Notes under the pieces: model-generated
What the model was told of the DNA's origin: nothing
Database searches by the model: none
The model's input: the letters and a program-made list of their open reading frames with translations, nothing else
Shown: positions 9,139 through 18,390 of the stretch, in pieces
Numbering within the stretch: position 1 is the stretch's first letter
Layout: each line of letters opens with the position of its first letter
Assembly: GCA_033764725.1 (NCBI GenBank)
Contig: JANRIR010000014.1
Coordinates: forward strand, 1 to 64,000
Direction: 5' to 3'
From: RI-43 sp033764725
GTDB lineage: Bacteria > Pseudomonadota > Alphaproteobacteria > Caulobacterales > Aquidulcibacteraceae
DNA length: 64,000 nt
Position numbers and translations under genes: made by a program

Positions 9139-10179
9139 ATGAAGTCGTATCGCGGAAATTTCTTTGAAGATTTCACAATCGGTCAGGAGATCGCCCACGC
9201 GACTCCGAAGACGCTGACCGACGGCGACGTCGCGCTCTACACCGCGCTGACGGGCTCGCGTTATGCGCTGTTCTCCTCCGATGCGTTCGCGCAGGACCTC
9301 GGCCTGCCGCAGGCGCCGGTCGATCCGCTGCTGGTGTTCCACACCGTGTTCGGCAAATCCGTTCCCGATATTTCGCTCAACGCCGTCGCCAATCTCGGCT
9401 ACGCGGAGGGGAAATTTCTGCGTCCTGTGTTCGCCGGCGATACGCTGAACGCCGCCTCGAAAGTCATCGGGCTCAAGCAAAACTCAAACGGCCAGACCGG
9501 CCTCGTTTATGTACGCACCACCGGATACAATCAGATGGGCGATGCGGTGGCGACGTTCGTGCGCTGGGTCATGGTCAACAAGCGCGATCCCCAATCGCCC
9601 GCGCCGGAAGCCGTCACGCCCAAGCTCGCCAAGGCGGTCGCCGCATCCGAGCTCGCCGTTCCCGAAAACCTCGTTTTCGACGATTACGATTGGGCCGCGG
9701 CCGGGCAGAAATGGGCGTTCCAGGATTATGCGTTGGGCGAGCGCATCGATCATGTCGACGGCATGACGCTGCAGGAAGCCGAACACCAATTGGCCACGCG
9801 CATGGTGCAGAACACCGCCAAGGTGCATTTCGACGCGCACGCGCAAAAGGAAACCCGATTCGGCCGGCGGCTCGTTTATGGCGGGGTGGCGATCTCGATC
9901 GCGCGGGCGCTGGCGTTCAACGGGCTGGCCAACGCCGCTTACATCCTAGCGATCAATGCCGGCCAGCATGTCAATCCGCTGTTCGCGGGCGATACGATTT
10001 ACGCCTGGTCGGAAGTGCTCGACGCAGCCGATCTCGGCGCCGCCGGCGCGCTGCGGCTTCGCCTGGTCGCGACCAAGGATCAGACCAGCGCCGCGTTCCC
10101 GTACAAGAATGAAGAGGGCGTGTTCGACCGCGCGGTCATTCTTGATTTCGATTATTGGGCGTTGATCCCGAAGCGGTGA
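9139..10179 (+). CDS. mch: mesaconyl-CoA hydratase, double MaoC/hot-dog protein
   Basis: A 346-aa protein that starts GNFFEDFTIGQEIAHATP and contains two hot-dog-fold repeats (about 10-165 and 175-340), the layout and length of mesaconyl-CoA (2-methylfumaryl-CoA) hydratase. That enzyme makes beta-methylmalyl-CoA, the substrate of the CitE-like protein encoded just upstream, in glyoxylate assimilation by the ethylmalonyl-CoA pathway. The ATG at 9139 has GAGGGG eight bases upstream; a GTG at 9136 is in frame. Other pathway genes (ccr, ecm, mcd) are not in the window. Confidence 0.87.
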   Translation: MKSYRGNFFEDFTIGQEIAHATPKTLTDGDVALYTALTGSRYALFSSDAFAQDLGLPQAPVDPLLVFHTVFGKSVPDISLNAVANLGYAEGKFLRPVFAGDTLNAASKVIGLKQNSNGQTGLVYVRTTGYNQMGDAVATFVRWVMVNKRDPQSPAPEAVTPKLAKAVAASELAVPENLVFDDYDWAAAGQKWAFQDYALGERIDHVDGMTLQEAEHQLATRMVQNTAKVHFDAHAQKETRFGRRLVYGGVAISIARALAFNGLANAAYILAINAGQHVNPLFAGDTIYAWSEVLDAADLGAAGALRLRLVATKDQTSAAFPYKNEEGVFDRAVILDFDYWALIPKR

Positions 10180-10208
10180 TGCGCGTGCGCGTGCTGGCGA
10201 AAAGCTTC

Positions 10209-10326
10209 GCACGCCCCCATCGACCGGCTTCGCCGGCCACTTCCCCCGCGCGCGGGGGAAGAAAGAAGCGCCTTTGCTCCCCCGCAAGCGGGGGAGCTGT
10301 CCGCGAAGCGGACTGAGGGGGCGCTG
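10209..10326. repeat. intergenic palindromic repeat, copy B
   Basis: About 118 bases between the convergent ends of mch and the small membrane protein gene. It holds a chain of short palindromes: GACCGGCTTCGCCGGCC, CTTCCCCCGCG with its complement, GCTCCCCCGCAAGCGGGGGAGC-type stem, and TCCGCGAAGCGGA, bracketed by GCACGCCCCC and GGGGGCGCTGC. It is nearly identical to the copy at 16188-16307 over most of its length. Confidence 0.88.
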
Positions 10327-10408
10327 CGTTCCTTTTTCAGAACCCTGGTAGAGTTCAATGAGCGCGTGACGCCCGCCGCAACCGCTTTCCGCTTGTGGCG
10401 ATCACGTT

Positions 10409-10936
10409 CTATCGCGGCGCATCCCTTGCGGTGAGCCCGACGAGCGCGAACACGCTCGCGAGCGCGAGCGCGAACAGCGTGGCCCACAAGCCTTCCTGTT
10501 CCTCTACCCGCACGGCGCCGGCGACGGCGCGGGCGAAATCGTTCGCCGCGTCCTGCGCGCGGGAGGCGCGGTCGGTCATGGCGTCGCGCACGGTCTGGAT
10601 GCTGTAATAGCTCAAGCCCATCGCCAGCAGGCTGCTCGCCAACAGCGCGCCGGCCGCCGCGCGCCCGCGCAGGAAGGCGCTCATGAGCAGGCCGAGCGCG
10701 ATCACGGCGAATGCAGCGATGACGAAGGCGTTGGGATCGGCGTTCGGTTCCGCTGTATCGCCGGAGGCGCGCGCCATGTCCGCGAGGGCGGGATTGGGCT
10801 GCACGTCGCCGGTCATGAGCTGAACGCCGGTGGCGCTGGCGATCTCGTTGCCCGAGCACGACACCGTCACCCAGGGCAGCAGAAAGCAAAACAGCGCCGC
10901 CAGCTTGGCGATGCGCGCGAGCAGATTGCCGTTCAT
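10409..10936 (-). CDS. four-helix membrane protein, unknown function, 175 aa
   Basis: A small inner-membrane protein with about four hydrophobic segments: an N-terminal one ending in FCFLLPWVTVSCSG, two in the middle separated by a short arginine loop, and one near the C-terminus. The first cysteine is not in a convincing lipobox because the segment is too long. The ATG at 10936 is preceded by GGAGGA at about eight bases. It lies downstream of nothing obvious on its strand (the DUF885 gene starts well to its right and ends at 10982), so the two could be cotranscribed. I do not recognise the family. Confidence 0.7.
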   Translation of the reverse strand: MNGNLLARIAKLAALFCFLLPWVTVSCSGNEIASATGVQLMTGDVQPNPALADMARASGDTAEPNADPNAFVIAAFAVIALGLLMSAFLRGRAAAGALLASSLLAMGLSYYSIQTVRDAMTDRASRAQDAANDFARAVAGAVRVEEQEGLWATLFALALASVFALVGLTARDAPR

Positions 10937-10981
10937 CGCCGCACTCCTCCGCACGATTGTGCGCGCTTGGGCCCTGCGCGC

Positions 10982-12748
10982 TTACGGCGCCGCGGCTTGC
11001 GCGTCCATCCAGGCGCGCACGCGGCCCTCCAGCACGTCGAGCGGCAAGGCGCCGGCGCCGAGCACGACGTCATGGAAGGCGCGGATGTCGAAGCGCTCGC
11101 CGAGACGCGTCTGCGCGTCGCGGCGCAAGCCCTGCAGGCGCAATTCCCCGATCTTGTAGGCCAGCGCCTGGCCCGGCCAGGAGACGTAGCGCTCAAGCTC
11201 CGTGGTGATGTTGTGCGGCGAAAGCGCGGAGTTTTCGTCGAAGCAGCGCCGCGCTTCCGCCAGGCTCCAGCCGAGCCAATGCAGGCCGGTGTCGGCGACG
11301 AGGCGGCACGCGCGCCACATCTCGTACGACAAGCGCCCGAAGCGTTCGTACGGCGTGCGATAGATGCCCATGTCTTCGCCGAGCGATTCCGCATAAAGGC
11401 CCCAGCCTTCGACGAAGGCGGTCACGCCCAGTTGCCGACGGAAATACGGCGCGCCGGTCAATTCCTGCGCCAGCGCGATCTGCAGATGGTGGCCGGGAAC
11501 CGCTTCGTGCAGCGTCAGCGCCGGCAATTCGTAAAGCGCGCGCTGATCAAGACGCGACGTGTTCACCATATAGCCGCCGGCGAGGCCCAGTTGCGGGCTG
11601 CCGGGAAAATAGCGCCCCGTCGTGTAGCCTTCCGCGATTTCGGCGGGCACCGGACGCACGCCATAGGGCAGGCGCGGCAGCGTGGCGAACAATTGCGGCA
11701 GCTGATCGTCCGCCCGCTTGGCGATCTCGCTGGCTTTTTCGAGCAGCTCTTCCGGCGTGCGCGCATAGAAGCGCGGGTCGCTGCGCAGATGCGCGAGGAA
11801 GGCGTCGAAATCGCCGGAAAAGCCGATCTCCGCGATGATCGCATCCATCTGGCCGCGAATACGCGCGACCTCCGCTTGACCCAGCGCGTGAATGGCGTCC
11901 GGCGTCATGTCCGTGGTGGTATGCTGACGCACGAGGAAGCGATAGGAGTCCGCGCCGCCGGGCAGCGTGCGCCAGGCCAGGGCCGGCCGCGCCGCCGGCA
12001 GATAGTCCTGCTCGAGAAACGCGGCGAAGCGCTGAAAAGCGGGCTGGATCGCGCGCGCATAGAGCGCTTCCGCGCGGGCGCGATAGGCGGCCAAGGCCGC
12101 TGCATCGAGCCCGGATTGCGTCGTCGCGAACGGGCGCAACAGCGCGCTCTCCTGCGCCGATTGGCCGGCATAGACGCGCGCCGTGGCGATCACGCGCACC
12201 ACAACCACCTCCGGCTGCGTGAATCCCGTTTCAACGCCGCGGCGCGCATTGGCGATATGGGCGTCGATATAGGCCGGCAGCGCTTCGAGCCGCGCCATCC
12301 AGGCGTCGGCGTCCTCGCGCGTGCGGATCACGGTCGAGCGGGCGACGTAATCGGGCGTCGTATGGAAGCCGGAATCGTTCTCGAACGGAATGCGGTCGAG
12401 ATCGAAGGCGTGCGCCTCGATCTGTTCGCGCGTCAGCCGACGCAGCAGCGCATGATTGAGCGCCGCGTCAGGCGACAGGCGGCGAGCATCGATGCGCTCG
12501 AGCCGCGCCGCAATGGCCTGCAGCTCGACGTGTCGGGCGGCGGCGGCCTCCGGGCGCGGATCGGGCCAGCGCCGCTGGGCCTCGCGGTCGCCTTCGAAGC
12601 CCGCCGAGATGGGATCGCGTTGCCGGTCGAGGCGCTCATAGGCCGCGATCGCCGGCTCGAGCGCGCGATCCGCGCGGCTCTGCGGCCAGGCCGGCGTCGC
12701 GATCGCCGCCGCCGCGGCCAGAATTCCCGCCAACCACCTTGCGCGCAT
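10982..12748 (-). CDS. secreted DUF885 family metallopeptidase-like protein
   Basis: A 588-aa protein with a classical signal peptide (MRARWLAGILAAAAAIATPAWP, cleavage near residue 23) that fits export to the periplasm. The body matches the DUF885 family; the zinc-site motif HEAVPGHH lies around residue 390, followed by FVEGWGLYAE, both invariant in this family. Substrate is not known; related proteins are annotated as peptidases. Start ATG 12748 is chosen because it gives the signal peptide; the open frame to the right of it is arginine-rich noise. Confidence 0.88.
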   Translation of the reverse strand: MRARWLAGILAAAAAIATPAWPQSRADRALEPAIAAYERLDRQRDPISAGFEGDREAQRRWPDPRPEAAAARHVELQAIAARLERIDARRLSPDAALNHALLRRLTREQIEAHAFDLDRIPFENDSGFHTTPDYVARSTVIRTREDADAWMARLEALPAYIDAHIANARRGVETGFTQPEVVVVRVIATARVYAGQSAQESALLRPFATTQSGLDAAALAAYRARAEALYARAIQPAFQRFAAFLEQDYLPAARPALAWRTLPGGADSYRFLVRQHTTTDMTPDAIHALGQAEVARIRGQMDAIIAEIGFSGDFDAFLAHLRSDPRFYARTPEELLEKASEIAKRADDQLPQLFATLPRLPYGVRPVPAEIAEGYTTGRYFPGSPQLGLAGGYMVNTSRLDQRALYELPALTLHEAVPGHHLQIALAQELTGAPYFRRQLGVTAFVEGWGLYAESLGEDMGIYRTPYERFGRLSYEMWRACRLVADTGLHWLGWSLAEARRCFDENSALSPHNITTELERYVSWPGQALAYKIGELRLQGLRRDAQTRLGERFDIRAFHDVVLGAGALPLDVLEGRVRAWMDAQAAAP

Positions 12749-12928
12749 GCCTCGCCCCCGATCGCTGCGCCCGAGCTTGCCCGAACGGCGCCGGCGCGCC
12801 AAGCCGGCGGCCCGCCCGCGCCCTCTCCTTCGACCCGGGCCGCATGGCCGCTTGGGTCGCATTGACAGGGCGAGGGCGGGACTTAGGTTGCCGCCCGATC
12901 GCGGCCGCGCGCCGCGCATGGGGCTGAC

Positions 12929-13321
12929 ATGAGCGGCGCAACCAATCCGAGGCCATTATCGCCGCACCTGCAAATCTGGCGTTGGCACGTGACCATGGCG
13001 ACGTCGATCTTCCATCGCGCCACCGGCGTCGCGCTTTATGGGGCGGCTGCGCTGCTCGTCGCGTGGTTGATCGCGCTGGCCTCGGGGCCGGAGGTTTATG
13101 CGCCGGTCGAGGCGTTCCTGCAGGGGACGCTCGGGCAAGCCGCGCTGTTCGCAACGCTCGTCGCGCTCGCCTATCATTTGGCGAACGGCGTTCGCCATCT
13201 GATGTGGGATACGGGCGCCAATCTCAATCCCAAGGCTGCCGCCGTCAGCGCCTGGCTCGCCATCCTCTTTGCGATCGCCGCGCCGACGGCTCTGTTCGCC
13301 TATCTCCGCATGGGAGGCTGA
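12929..13321 (+). CDS. sdhC: succinate dehydrogenase cytochrome b556 subunit
   Basis: SdhC is one of two membrane anchors of complex II, holding haem b and the quinone site. The 130-aa protein has three hydrophobic helices, the N-terminal RPLSPHLQIW typical of alphaproteobacterial SdhC, SIFHRATGVALY in helix one and the haem-ligand region YHLANGVRHLMWD. It begins the sdhCDA cluster and is followed after two bases by sdhD. It diverges from the DUF885 gene across about 180 bases, where a promoter would lie. Confidence 0.95.
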   Translation: MSGATNPRPLSPHLQIWRWHVTMATSIFHRATGVALYGAAALLVAWLIALASGPEVYAPVEAFLQGTLGQAALFATLVALAYHLANGVRHLMWDTGANLNPKAAAVSAWLAILFAIAAPTALFAYLRMGG

Positions 13322-13323
13322 TC

Positions 13324-13710
13324 ATGCGCCAACCGATGCGGACAGCGCTTGGGCAGGTGCGCGGCAATGGCGCGGCCCGTTCGGGAACCAGCCACTTCAT
13401 CGCCGAGCGCGTCACCGCGATCGCGCTGTTCTTCCTGGCGCCGTGGTTCGTCGCCTCGATCGTTGCGAGCGGGGTGGAGACCTATTGGGGCGCGGTGGCG
13501 TTCCTCAAATCGCCATTGAACGCCATCGGCGTCATCCTGCTGATCGCGGTCGCCTGCCATCACATGGCGATGGGTATGCGGGTGATCGTCGAGGACTATA
13601 TCCACAAACACGCAACCAAGGCGCTGCTGCTGATCGCCAACGCGTTCGTGTGCATCGCCCTGGCGACGGCCGGCGTATTCGCTGTGCTGCGCATCTCTTT
13701 GGGAGCCTGA
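13324..13710 (+). CDS. sdhD: succinate dehydrogenase membrane anchor subunit
   Basis: SdhD, 128 aa, is the second membrane anchor of complex II. It has three hydrophobic segments, the conserved GTSHFIAERVTAIAL start of helix one, and the haem-side HHMAMGMRVIVEDYIH motif. The ATG at 13324 lies two bases after the sdhC stop; the larger open frame starting at 12982 is an internal out-of-frame extension through sdhC. sdhA follows after seven bases. Confidence 0.94.
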   Translation: MRQPMRTALGQVRGNGAARSGTSHFIAERVTAIALFFLAPWFVASIVASGVETYWGAVAFLKSPLNAIGVILLIAVACHHMAMGMRVIVEDYIHKHATKALLLIANAFVCIALATAGVFAVLRISLGA

Positions 13711-13717
13711 CCGCTTC

Positions 13718-15508
13718 ATGTCCGCCTATGCCTGGATCGACCACACATTCGACGTCGTCGTCGTCGGCGCCGGCGGATCGGGCCTGCGCGCGGCTTTGGG
13801 CTGCGGCCAGGCTGGGCTGAAGACGGCGTGCGTGTCGAAAGTGTTCCCCACGCGCTCGCACACGGTGGCCGCGCAAGGCGGCATCTCCGCCGCGCTCGGC
13901 AATATGGGCGAGGACGATTGGCGCTGGCACATGTACGACACCGTCAAAGGGTCGGACTGGCTCGGCGATCAGGACGCCATCGAATATCTGACGCGCAACG
14001 CCCCGGCCGCGGTGTATGAGCTCGAGCATTGGGGTGTGCCGTTCTCGCGCACGGAAGAAGGCAAAATTTATCAGCGCGCGTTCGGCGGCATGACGCGCAA
14101 TTACGGCGAGGCGCCCGTGCAGCGCACCTGCGCCGCCGCGGACCGCACCGGCCACGCCATCCTGCACACGCTCTATGGCCAATCGCTGCGCCACAGCGTG
14201 GAGTTCTTCATCGAGTATTTCGCGCTCGACCTCATCATGGACGACGCCGGCGTGTGCCGCGGCGTGACTGCTTGGAAGCTCGACGACGGCACGCTGCACC
14301 GCTTCCGCGCGCAGGCGGTCATTCTCGCCACCGGCGGCTATGGCCGCGCGTATCTGTCGTGCACCAGCGCGCACACCTGCACCGGCGACGGCAACGCCAT
14401 GGCGCTGCGCGCCGGCTTGCCGCTGCAGGACATGGAGTTCGTGCAATTCCACCCGACCGGCATTTTCCCTGCGGGCTGCCTGATCACCGAAGGCGCGCGC
14501 GGCGAAGGCGGCTACCTCACCAACGCCAATGGCGAGCGCTTCATGGAGCGCTATGCGCCGACGGTGAAGGACCTCGCCCCGCGCGACATGGTTTCACGGG
14601 CGATGACGCTGGAAATTCGCGAAGGCCGCGGCGTGGGCCCCAACAAGGACCACATCTTCCTGCACCTCGATCACCTCGATCCGGCGATCCTGCATCAGCG
14701 CCTGCCAGGCATTTCCGAAAGCGCGAAAATTTTCGCCGGCGTCGACGTCACCAAGGCGCCGATCCCCGTGCTGCCGACCGTGCACTACAATATGGGCGGC
14801 ATCCCCACGAATTATCACGGCGAAGTGCTGACCAAGGCGAACGGCGATCCCGACAAGGTCGTGCCCGGCCTGTTCGCGGTGGGCGAGGCGGCCTGCGTCA
14901 GCGTGCACGGCGCCAATCGCCTCGGCTCGAATTCGCTGATCGACCTTGTCGTGTTCGGCCGCGCGGTGGGCCTGCGCTGCGGCGCGATCATCGAAGCCGG
15001 CGCACGCCAGCCCGATCTCGCAAAAACCGCGGGACAAGCGCATCTCGATCGCCTCGATCGCCTGCGCAACGCCGCCGGCGACGCGCCGACCGCGACGATC
15101 CGCGACGCCATGCAACGCACGATGCAAGAGACCTGCGCGGTGTACCGCACCGGCGAGGTGCTGCAGGAAGGCGTGCAGCGCATGGAGAAGGTGTGGGCGA
15201 TGATGCCCCATGTCGGCGTCACGGACCGCTCGATGATCTGGAACACCGACCTCGTGGAGACGCTCGAACTGGACAATCTTCTGTGCCAGGCGGTCGTCAC
15301 TGTCGAAGGCGCAGCGAACCGCACCGAAAGCCGCGGCGCCCATGCGCGCGAGGATTATTCCGAGCGCGACGATGTGCATTGGATGAAGCACACGCTGGCC
15401 TGGATCGATTTCGCGACCGGCAAGTCGCGCATCGATTATCGCCCGGTGCACGCCAATACGATGTCCAACGACGTCGAGCCGATTCCGCCGAAAAAGCGGG
15501 TGTATTGA
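13718..15508 (+). CDS. sdhA: succinate dehydrogenase flavoprotein subunit
   Basis: SdhA oxidises succinate to fumarate and passes electrons to the SdhB iron-sulfur centres. The 596-aa product carries the dinucleotide fold VVVVGAGGSGLRAA, the covalent FAD histidine (residue 48, in RSHTVAAQGG), the active-site segment QFHPTGIFPAGCL, and RLGSNSLIDL near residue 405. Length and start match the family. Unusually, sdhB does not follow directly: three other genes and two palindromic repeats come between. Confidence 0.98.
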   Translation: MSAYAWIDHTFDVVVVGAGGSGLRAALGCGQAGLKTACVSKVFPTRSHTVAAQGGISAALGNMGEDDWRWHMYDTVKGSDWLGDQDAIEYLTRNAPAAVYELEHWGVPFSRTEEGKIYQRAFGGMTRNYGEAPVQRTCAAADRTGHAILHTLYGQSLRHSVEFFIEYFALDLIMDDAGVCRGVTAWKLDDGTLHRFRAQAVILATGGYGRAYLSCTSAHTCTGDGNAMALRAGLPLQDMEFVQFHPTGIFPAGCLITEGARGEGGYLTNANGERFMERYAPTVKDLAPRDMVSRAMTLEIREGRGVGPNKDHIFLHLDHLDPAILHQRLPGISESAKIFAGVDVTKAPIPVLPTVHYNMGGIPTNYHGEVLTKANGDPDKVVPGLFAVGEAACVSVHGANRLGSNSLIDLVVFGRAVGLRCGAIIEAGARQPDLAKTAGQAHLDRLDRLRNAAGDAPTATIRDAMQRTMQETCAVYRTGEVLQEGVQRMEKVWAMMPHVGVTDRSMIWNTDLVETLELDNLLCQAVVTVEGAANRTESRGAHAREDYSERDDVHWMKHTLAWIDFATGKSRIDYRPVHANTMSNDVEPIPPKKRVY

Positions 15509-15622
15509 GCGCGCCCCGCGCGTGACGCATCGCCGCCGCGTGTCGCCTTAATTGCGCCAAATCGGAACGACCGCGCGCCGGCGGCGTTTGTCCTTCGATG
15601 GTTCGCATTGAAGGAGGCGATC

Positions 15623-16174
15623 ATGAACGACCGCATGCACGACGCGTACGAAACGCCGCAGCAGGATGCGCACGCAGGGCCGCATCAGGATAATCTGTGG
15701 GCCGCACACGATCTCGGCCGCGTCGAAATGGCCGCGCCGCCGCGCCGCGACCGCAGCGGATTTTTGATCCGCGTCGCCGCCGTAGCGGTGATGATGGGCG
15801 CAGGCGCCTGGGCGCTGAACGATGCGCTGCAGACGCCGGCGCCGCCGCTCGGCGCGCAGGTCGCGGCTGAGCAGGGCGATGATTTCCCCGTCTACGCCGC
15901 GAACGCGCCGGCGGTTCCCGTGGCCGATGACGCCTCGGTTGTGGATCCGCCCCAAAGCGCAGAGCCTGCGGCTGCGCCGCCTGCGCGCGTCGCCGCAGCG
16001 CCACCTGCCGCGCGCACGATCGAACCGGAACCGATCGCGCCTGCCCCGATCGCGCCCGAGCCCATTGCGCCGCCGCCGTCGGTCGAAGCCGATACGCCCA
16101 ATATCGCGACGCCGGACCTGCCAGCCGCGCCGTCGGGCCCTGACGCTGCGCCGCTCGAAAAGGCGCCGCTTTAA
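15623..16174 (+). CDS. single-pass membrane protein with proline/alanine-rich tail, 183 aa
   Basis: Starts at ATG 15623 with a strong AAGGAGG ribosome-binding site. The first about 50 residues are hydrophilic, followed by one hydrophobic segment (LIRVAAVAVMMGAGAWAL) and then a long proline- and alanine-rich tail including repeats of PIAP. A tail of this kind suggests a periplasmic spacer anchored in the inner membrane, but low-complexity composition gives no function. It lies between sdhA and creD, with the repeat at 16188 right after its stop. Not a recognised family. Confidence 0.6.
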   Translation: MNDRMHDAYETPQQDAHAGPHQDNLWAAHDLGRVEMAAPPRRDRSGFLIRVAAVAVMMGAGAWALNDALQTPAPPLGAQVAAEQGDDFPVYAANAPAVPVADDASVVDPPQSAEPAAAPPARVAAAPPAARTIEPEPIAPAPIAPEPIAPPPSVEADTPNIATPDLPAAPSGPDAAPLEKAPL

Positions 16175-16187
16175 CGGGAGGAGGCGC

Positions 16188-16307
16188 GCACGCCCCCTTC
16201 GACCGGCTTCGCCGGCCACTTCCCCCGCAAGCGGGGGAAGAAAGGAGCGAGTTTGCTCCCCCGTGTACGGGGGAGCTGGCCGCGAAGCGGACTGAGGGGG
16301 CGCTGAG
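16188..16307. repeat. intergenic palindromic repeat, copy C
   Basis: Close copy of the element at 10209-10326: the order GACCGGCTTCGCCGGCC, CTTCCCCCGCAAGCGGGGGAAG-type stem, GCTCCCCC(GTGTAC)GGGGGAGC and CGCGAAGCGGACTGAGGGGGCGCTG is kept, with a changed loop in the third stem. It lies a few bases after the stop of the proline-rich membrane protein gene. Confidence 0.88.
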
Positions 16308-16411
16308 CTCCTGTGTCAGCAGCATGCCGAGCACACCGCCCGCCCTGCGCCGCACCCGTTCGGCGCAGGGCGGCTGGCCAAGCGCGCGCGGCTTTGTTAG
16401 GCCCGCGCGCG

Positions 16412-16855
16412 ATGGGTTTCTTCGGCTCCCTGGTTGCGGAATTGGGCGCGCGCCGTCGGCGGCTGCGCAAGGCGTTCGGCGAGCGCGGCCAGAGCCTGTT
16501 CGAGTTTTCGCTGATCGGCGCGTTTGCGCTCTCGACGCTCGGCCTGTTCATCTATCCCTGGATGGTCGCGGCCGCGCCGTTCGGGTTTGCGATACCGATC
16601 GTGTTCGCGCTGGGGTATCTCGCGCTCGACCTGCGCCGCCAGACCGCCGCGCGCGTCGTCGCTGCAGGCGAGCCGCAGGAAGAGGCGGTCCGCCTGCTGC
16701 ATGATCGTCTCGCGCTTGCGTGGTCGATCTTGTGCATTCTGGCGGGCGTCGGCGCGTTCGTGTTCGCGCTCAACGCGCGGCCGCCGGCGCCGGTCGACGC
16801 CGATGCATGGCGACCCCCCGAAAACGCCGTGGCTGTTGATCTGGCTGCGCCCTAA
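16412..16855 (+). CDS. small membrane protein, three hydrophobic segments, 147 aa
   Basis: Begins MGFFGSLVAELGARRRRLRK, a basic amphipathic N-terminus, then has hydrophobic segments around residues 30-55, 58-76 and 104-125, ending in a short proline-rich tail. I do not recognise the family. It lies between the repeat at 16188 and creD, 45 bases upstream of creD, and could be cotranscribed with it. The start is the only ATG near the first conserved-looking residues; an upstream open extension to 16313 is low-complexity. Confidence is moderate because a long antisense frame also exists. Confidence 0.55.
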   Translation: MGFFGSLVAELGARRRRLRKAFGERGQSLFEFSLIGAFALSTLGLFIYPWMVAAAPFGFAIPIVFALGYLALDLRRQTAARVVAAGEPQEEAVRLLHDRLALAWSILCILAGVGAFVFALNARPPAPVDADAWRPPENAVAVDLAAP

Positions 16856-16900
16856 CAATGGCGTAATGCGCAGCGAACGCTGCGACGCAAGGAGACGGGC

Positions 16901-18373
16901 ATGGCGAGTTTGCGCATTCCGGGGCGTTCGCTCGGCTTGAAATTCCTGCTCGTGTGCGCGCTGGCGGTGCTGATGAGCCTGCCGGCGTTTTTCGTGTTTG
17001 CGCTGATCTACGACCGCACCAACCGCGCCAACCAGGTCATCGCCGAGGTCGGCCAGACCTTCGGCGGCGAGCAGACGTTTGTCGGCCCGCTGCTGGTCGC
17101 GCCGTATCGCGCCGTGCGTCCCGCGCCGCCGCCGCAACCCGGTGAACAGATCGCCGGCCGCCCGACCACGATCGTGGAGGAGGGCTGGTACGTCGTCTTC
17201 GCCGAGAATGGCCGCGCCGACATCGCCGCCGACACCGACGTCCGCTCCCGCGGGGATCTGTTCAAGGTCCGCACCTATACCGCCGACGTGACGTTCAACG
17301 CCGCGTTCGATCTGCGCGGCGAACCCACCAACGCCCCGGCGGGCGCCGCGATCGACTGGACGCGCGCCACGCTGCTGATCGGCGTCGCCGATCCGCGCGG
17401 CACCAGCGGCGCGCCGGAGGTCACGATCGAAGGCCGCCCGGCGATCCCGCTGGAGCCCGGCTCGGCCTACGCCAATGTGCTCGGCGGCTATGTCGATCCG
17501 CAAACCTATGGCGGGCAGTCGCCGTCGGGGCCGACGCAAATCCAATGGCTGTCGGCCGATCTCGGCGATCTCGCCCGGCCCGATCAGCAATTCGCGCTCG
17601 CCGCGCAACTCTCGATCACGGGCGTGGAATCGATCGGCGTCGTCGCCTACGCCAAGAACACCGAAATCCGCGTCGCCGGCGATTGGCGCGATGTGGGCTA
17701 TTTCGGCGCCTTTCCGCGTCTCGACGACGCCGCAGCGCCGCAAGGCGCGCCGCAGGCCAACGACGGCTTCGAGGCGCGGTGGTCGATCCCTTATGTGGCG
17801 CGCAACGTCACCGAGGCCGGCGCGGCGACCGATCTCGGCGCGCTAATGGGCTCGACCGTGCGCGTGCGCTTCGTCGATCCGACCAATCCGTATCAGGCGG
17901 TGACACGGTCGCTGAAATACGCGCTGCTGTTCATCGGCGTGGTGTTCCTCGCCTACTTCCTGTTCGAAGCGACAAGCGACAATCGCGTCCACCCCGCGCA
18001 ATACATTCTCGTCGGCCTGGCGCAGATCATTTTCTATCTGCTGCTTTTGGCGATCTCGGAGCGCATCGGCTTCCAGTGGGCGTTCCTGATTGCGGCGGTC
18101 GCCACGGTGGCGCTGATTTCCGCGTATCTCGGCGCGGTATTCCGCAGCGCGCGCAAAGGCATCGTCGGGGTCGGCGTGTTCACGGCTTTGTATGCGCTGA
18201 TCTATGTGCTGATGAGCCTGGAGGATTTCGCGTTGCTCGTCGGCTCCGTGGCCGCGTTCCTGGCGATCGCGGCGGCGATGTTCGCGACCCGAAACCTCGA
18301 CTGGTATGGCCTCACCGCAGACCGGGCGCCCTGGCGCGACCCCGAGCGCCCGCCGCCTGCGCCGGGCGGCTGA
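16901..18373 (+). CDS. creD: CreD/Cet family inner membrane protein
   Basis: A 490-aa inner-membrane protein of the CreD family, with an N-terminal membrane anchor (LGLKFLLVCALAVLMSLPAF), a long periplasmic region, and about five C-terminal hydrophobic segments starting at KYALLFIGVVFLAYFLFE. The periplasmic Q-x-F-V-G-P-L region and the SADLGDLARPDQ segment fit the family. E. coli CreD is controlled by CreBC and affects envelope integrity, but no creBC genes are in the window. The start has an AAGGAGA-like site. Located between sdhA and sdhB, which is not its usual place. Confidence 0.9.
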   Translation: MASLRIPGRSLGLKFLLVCALAVLMSLPAFFVFALIYDRTNRANQVIAEVGQTFGGEQTFVGPLLVAPYRAVRPAPPPQPGEQIAGRPTTIVEEGWYVVFAENGRADIAADTDVRSRGDLFKVRTYTADVTFNAAFDLRGEPTNAPAGAAIDWTRATLLIGVADPRGTSGAPEVTIEGRPAIPLEPGSAYANVLGGYVDPQTYGGQSPSGPTQIQWLSADLGDLARPDQQFALAAQLSITGVESIGVVAYAKNTEIRVAGDWRDVGYFGAFPRLDDAAAPQGAPQANDGFEARWSIPYVARNVTEAGAATDLGALMGSTVRVRFVDPTNPYQAVTRSLKYALLFIGVVFLAYFLFEATSDNRVHPAQYILVGLAQIIFYLLLLAISERIGFQWAFLIAAVATVALISAYLGAVFRSARKGIVGVGVFTALYALIYVLMSLEDFALLVGSVAAFLAIAAAMFATRNLDWYGLTADRAPWRDPERPPPAPGG

Positions 18374-18390
18374 GGGCGAAGCGCGCATCC

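Noticed and set aside
10209..10326. Palindromic repeats as Rho-independent terminators
   Set aside because: Stems are strong but no T-run follows; kept as a repeat family.
16397..17743. Long open frame (448 aa) on the - strand opposite the 147-aa gene and creD
   Set aside because: Arginine/glycine-rich composition without motifs; explained by high GC opposite a strong coding frame.
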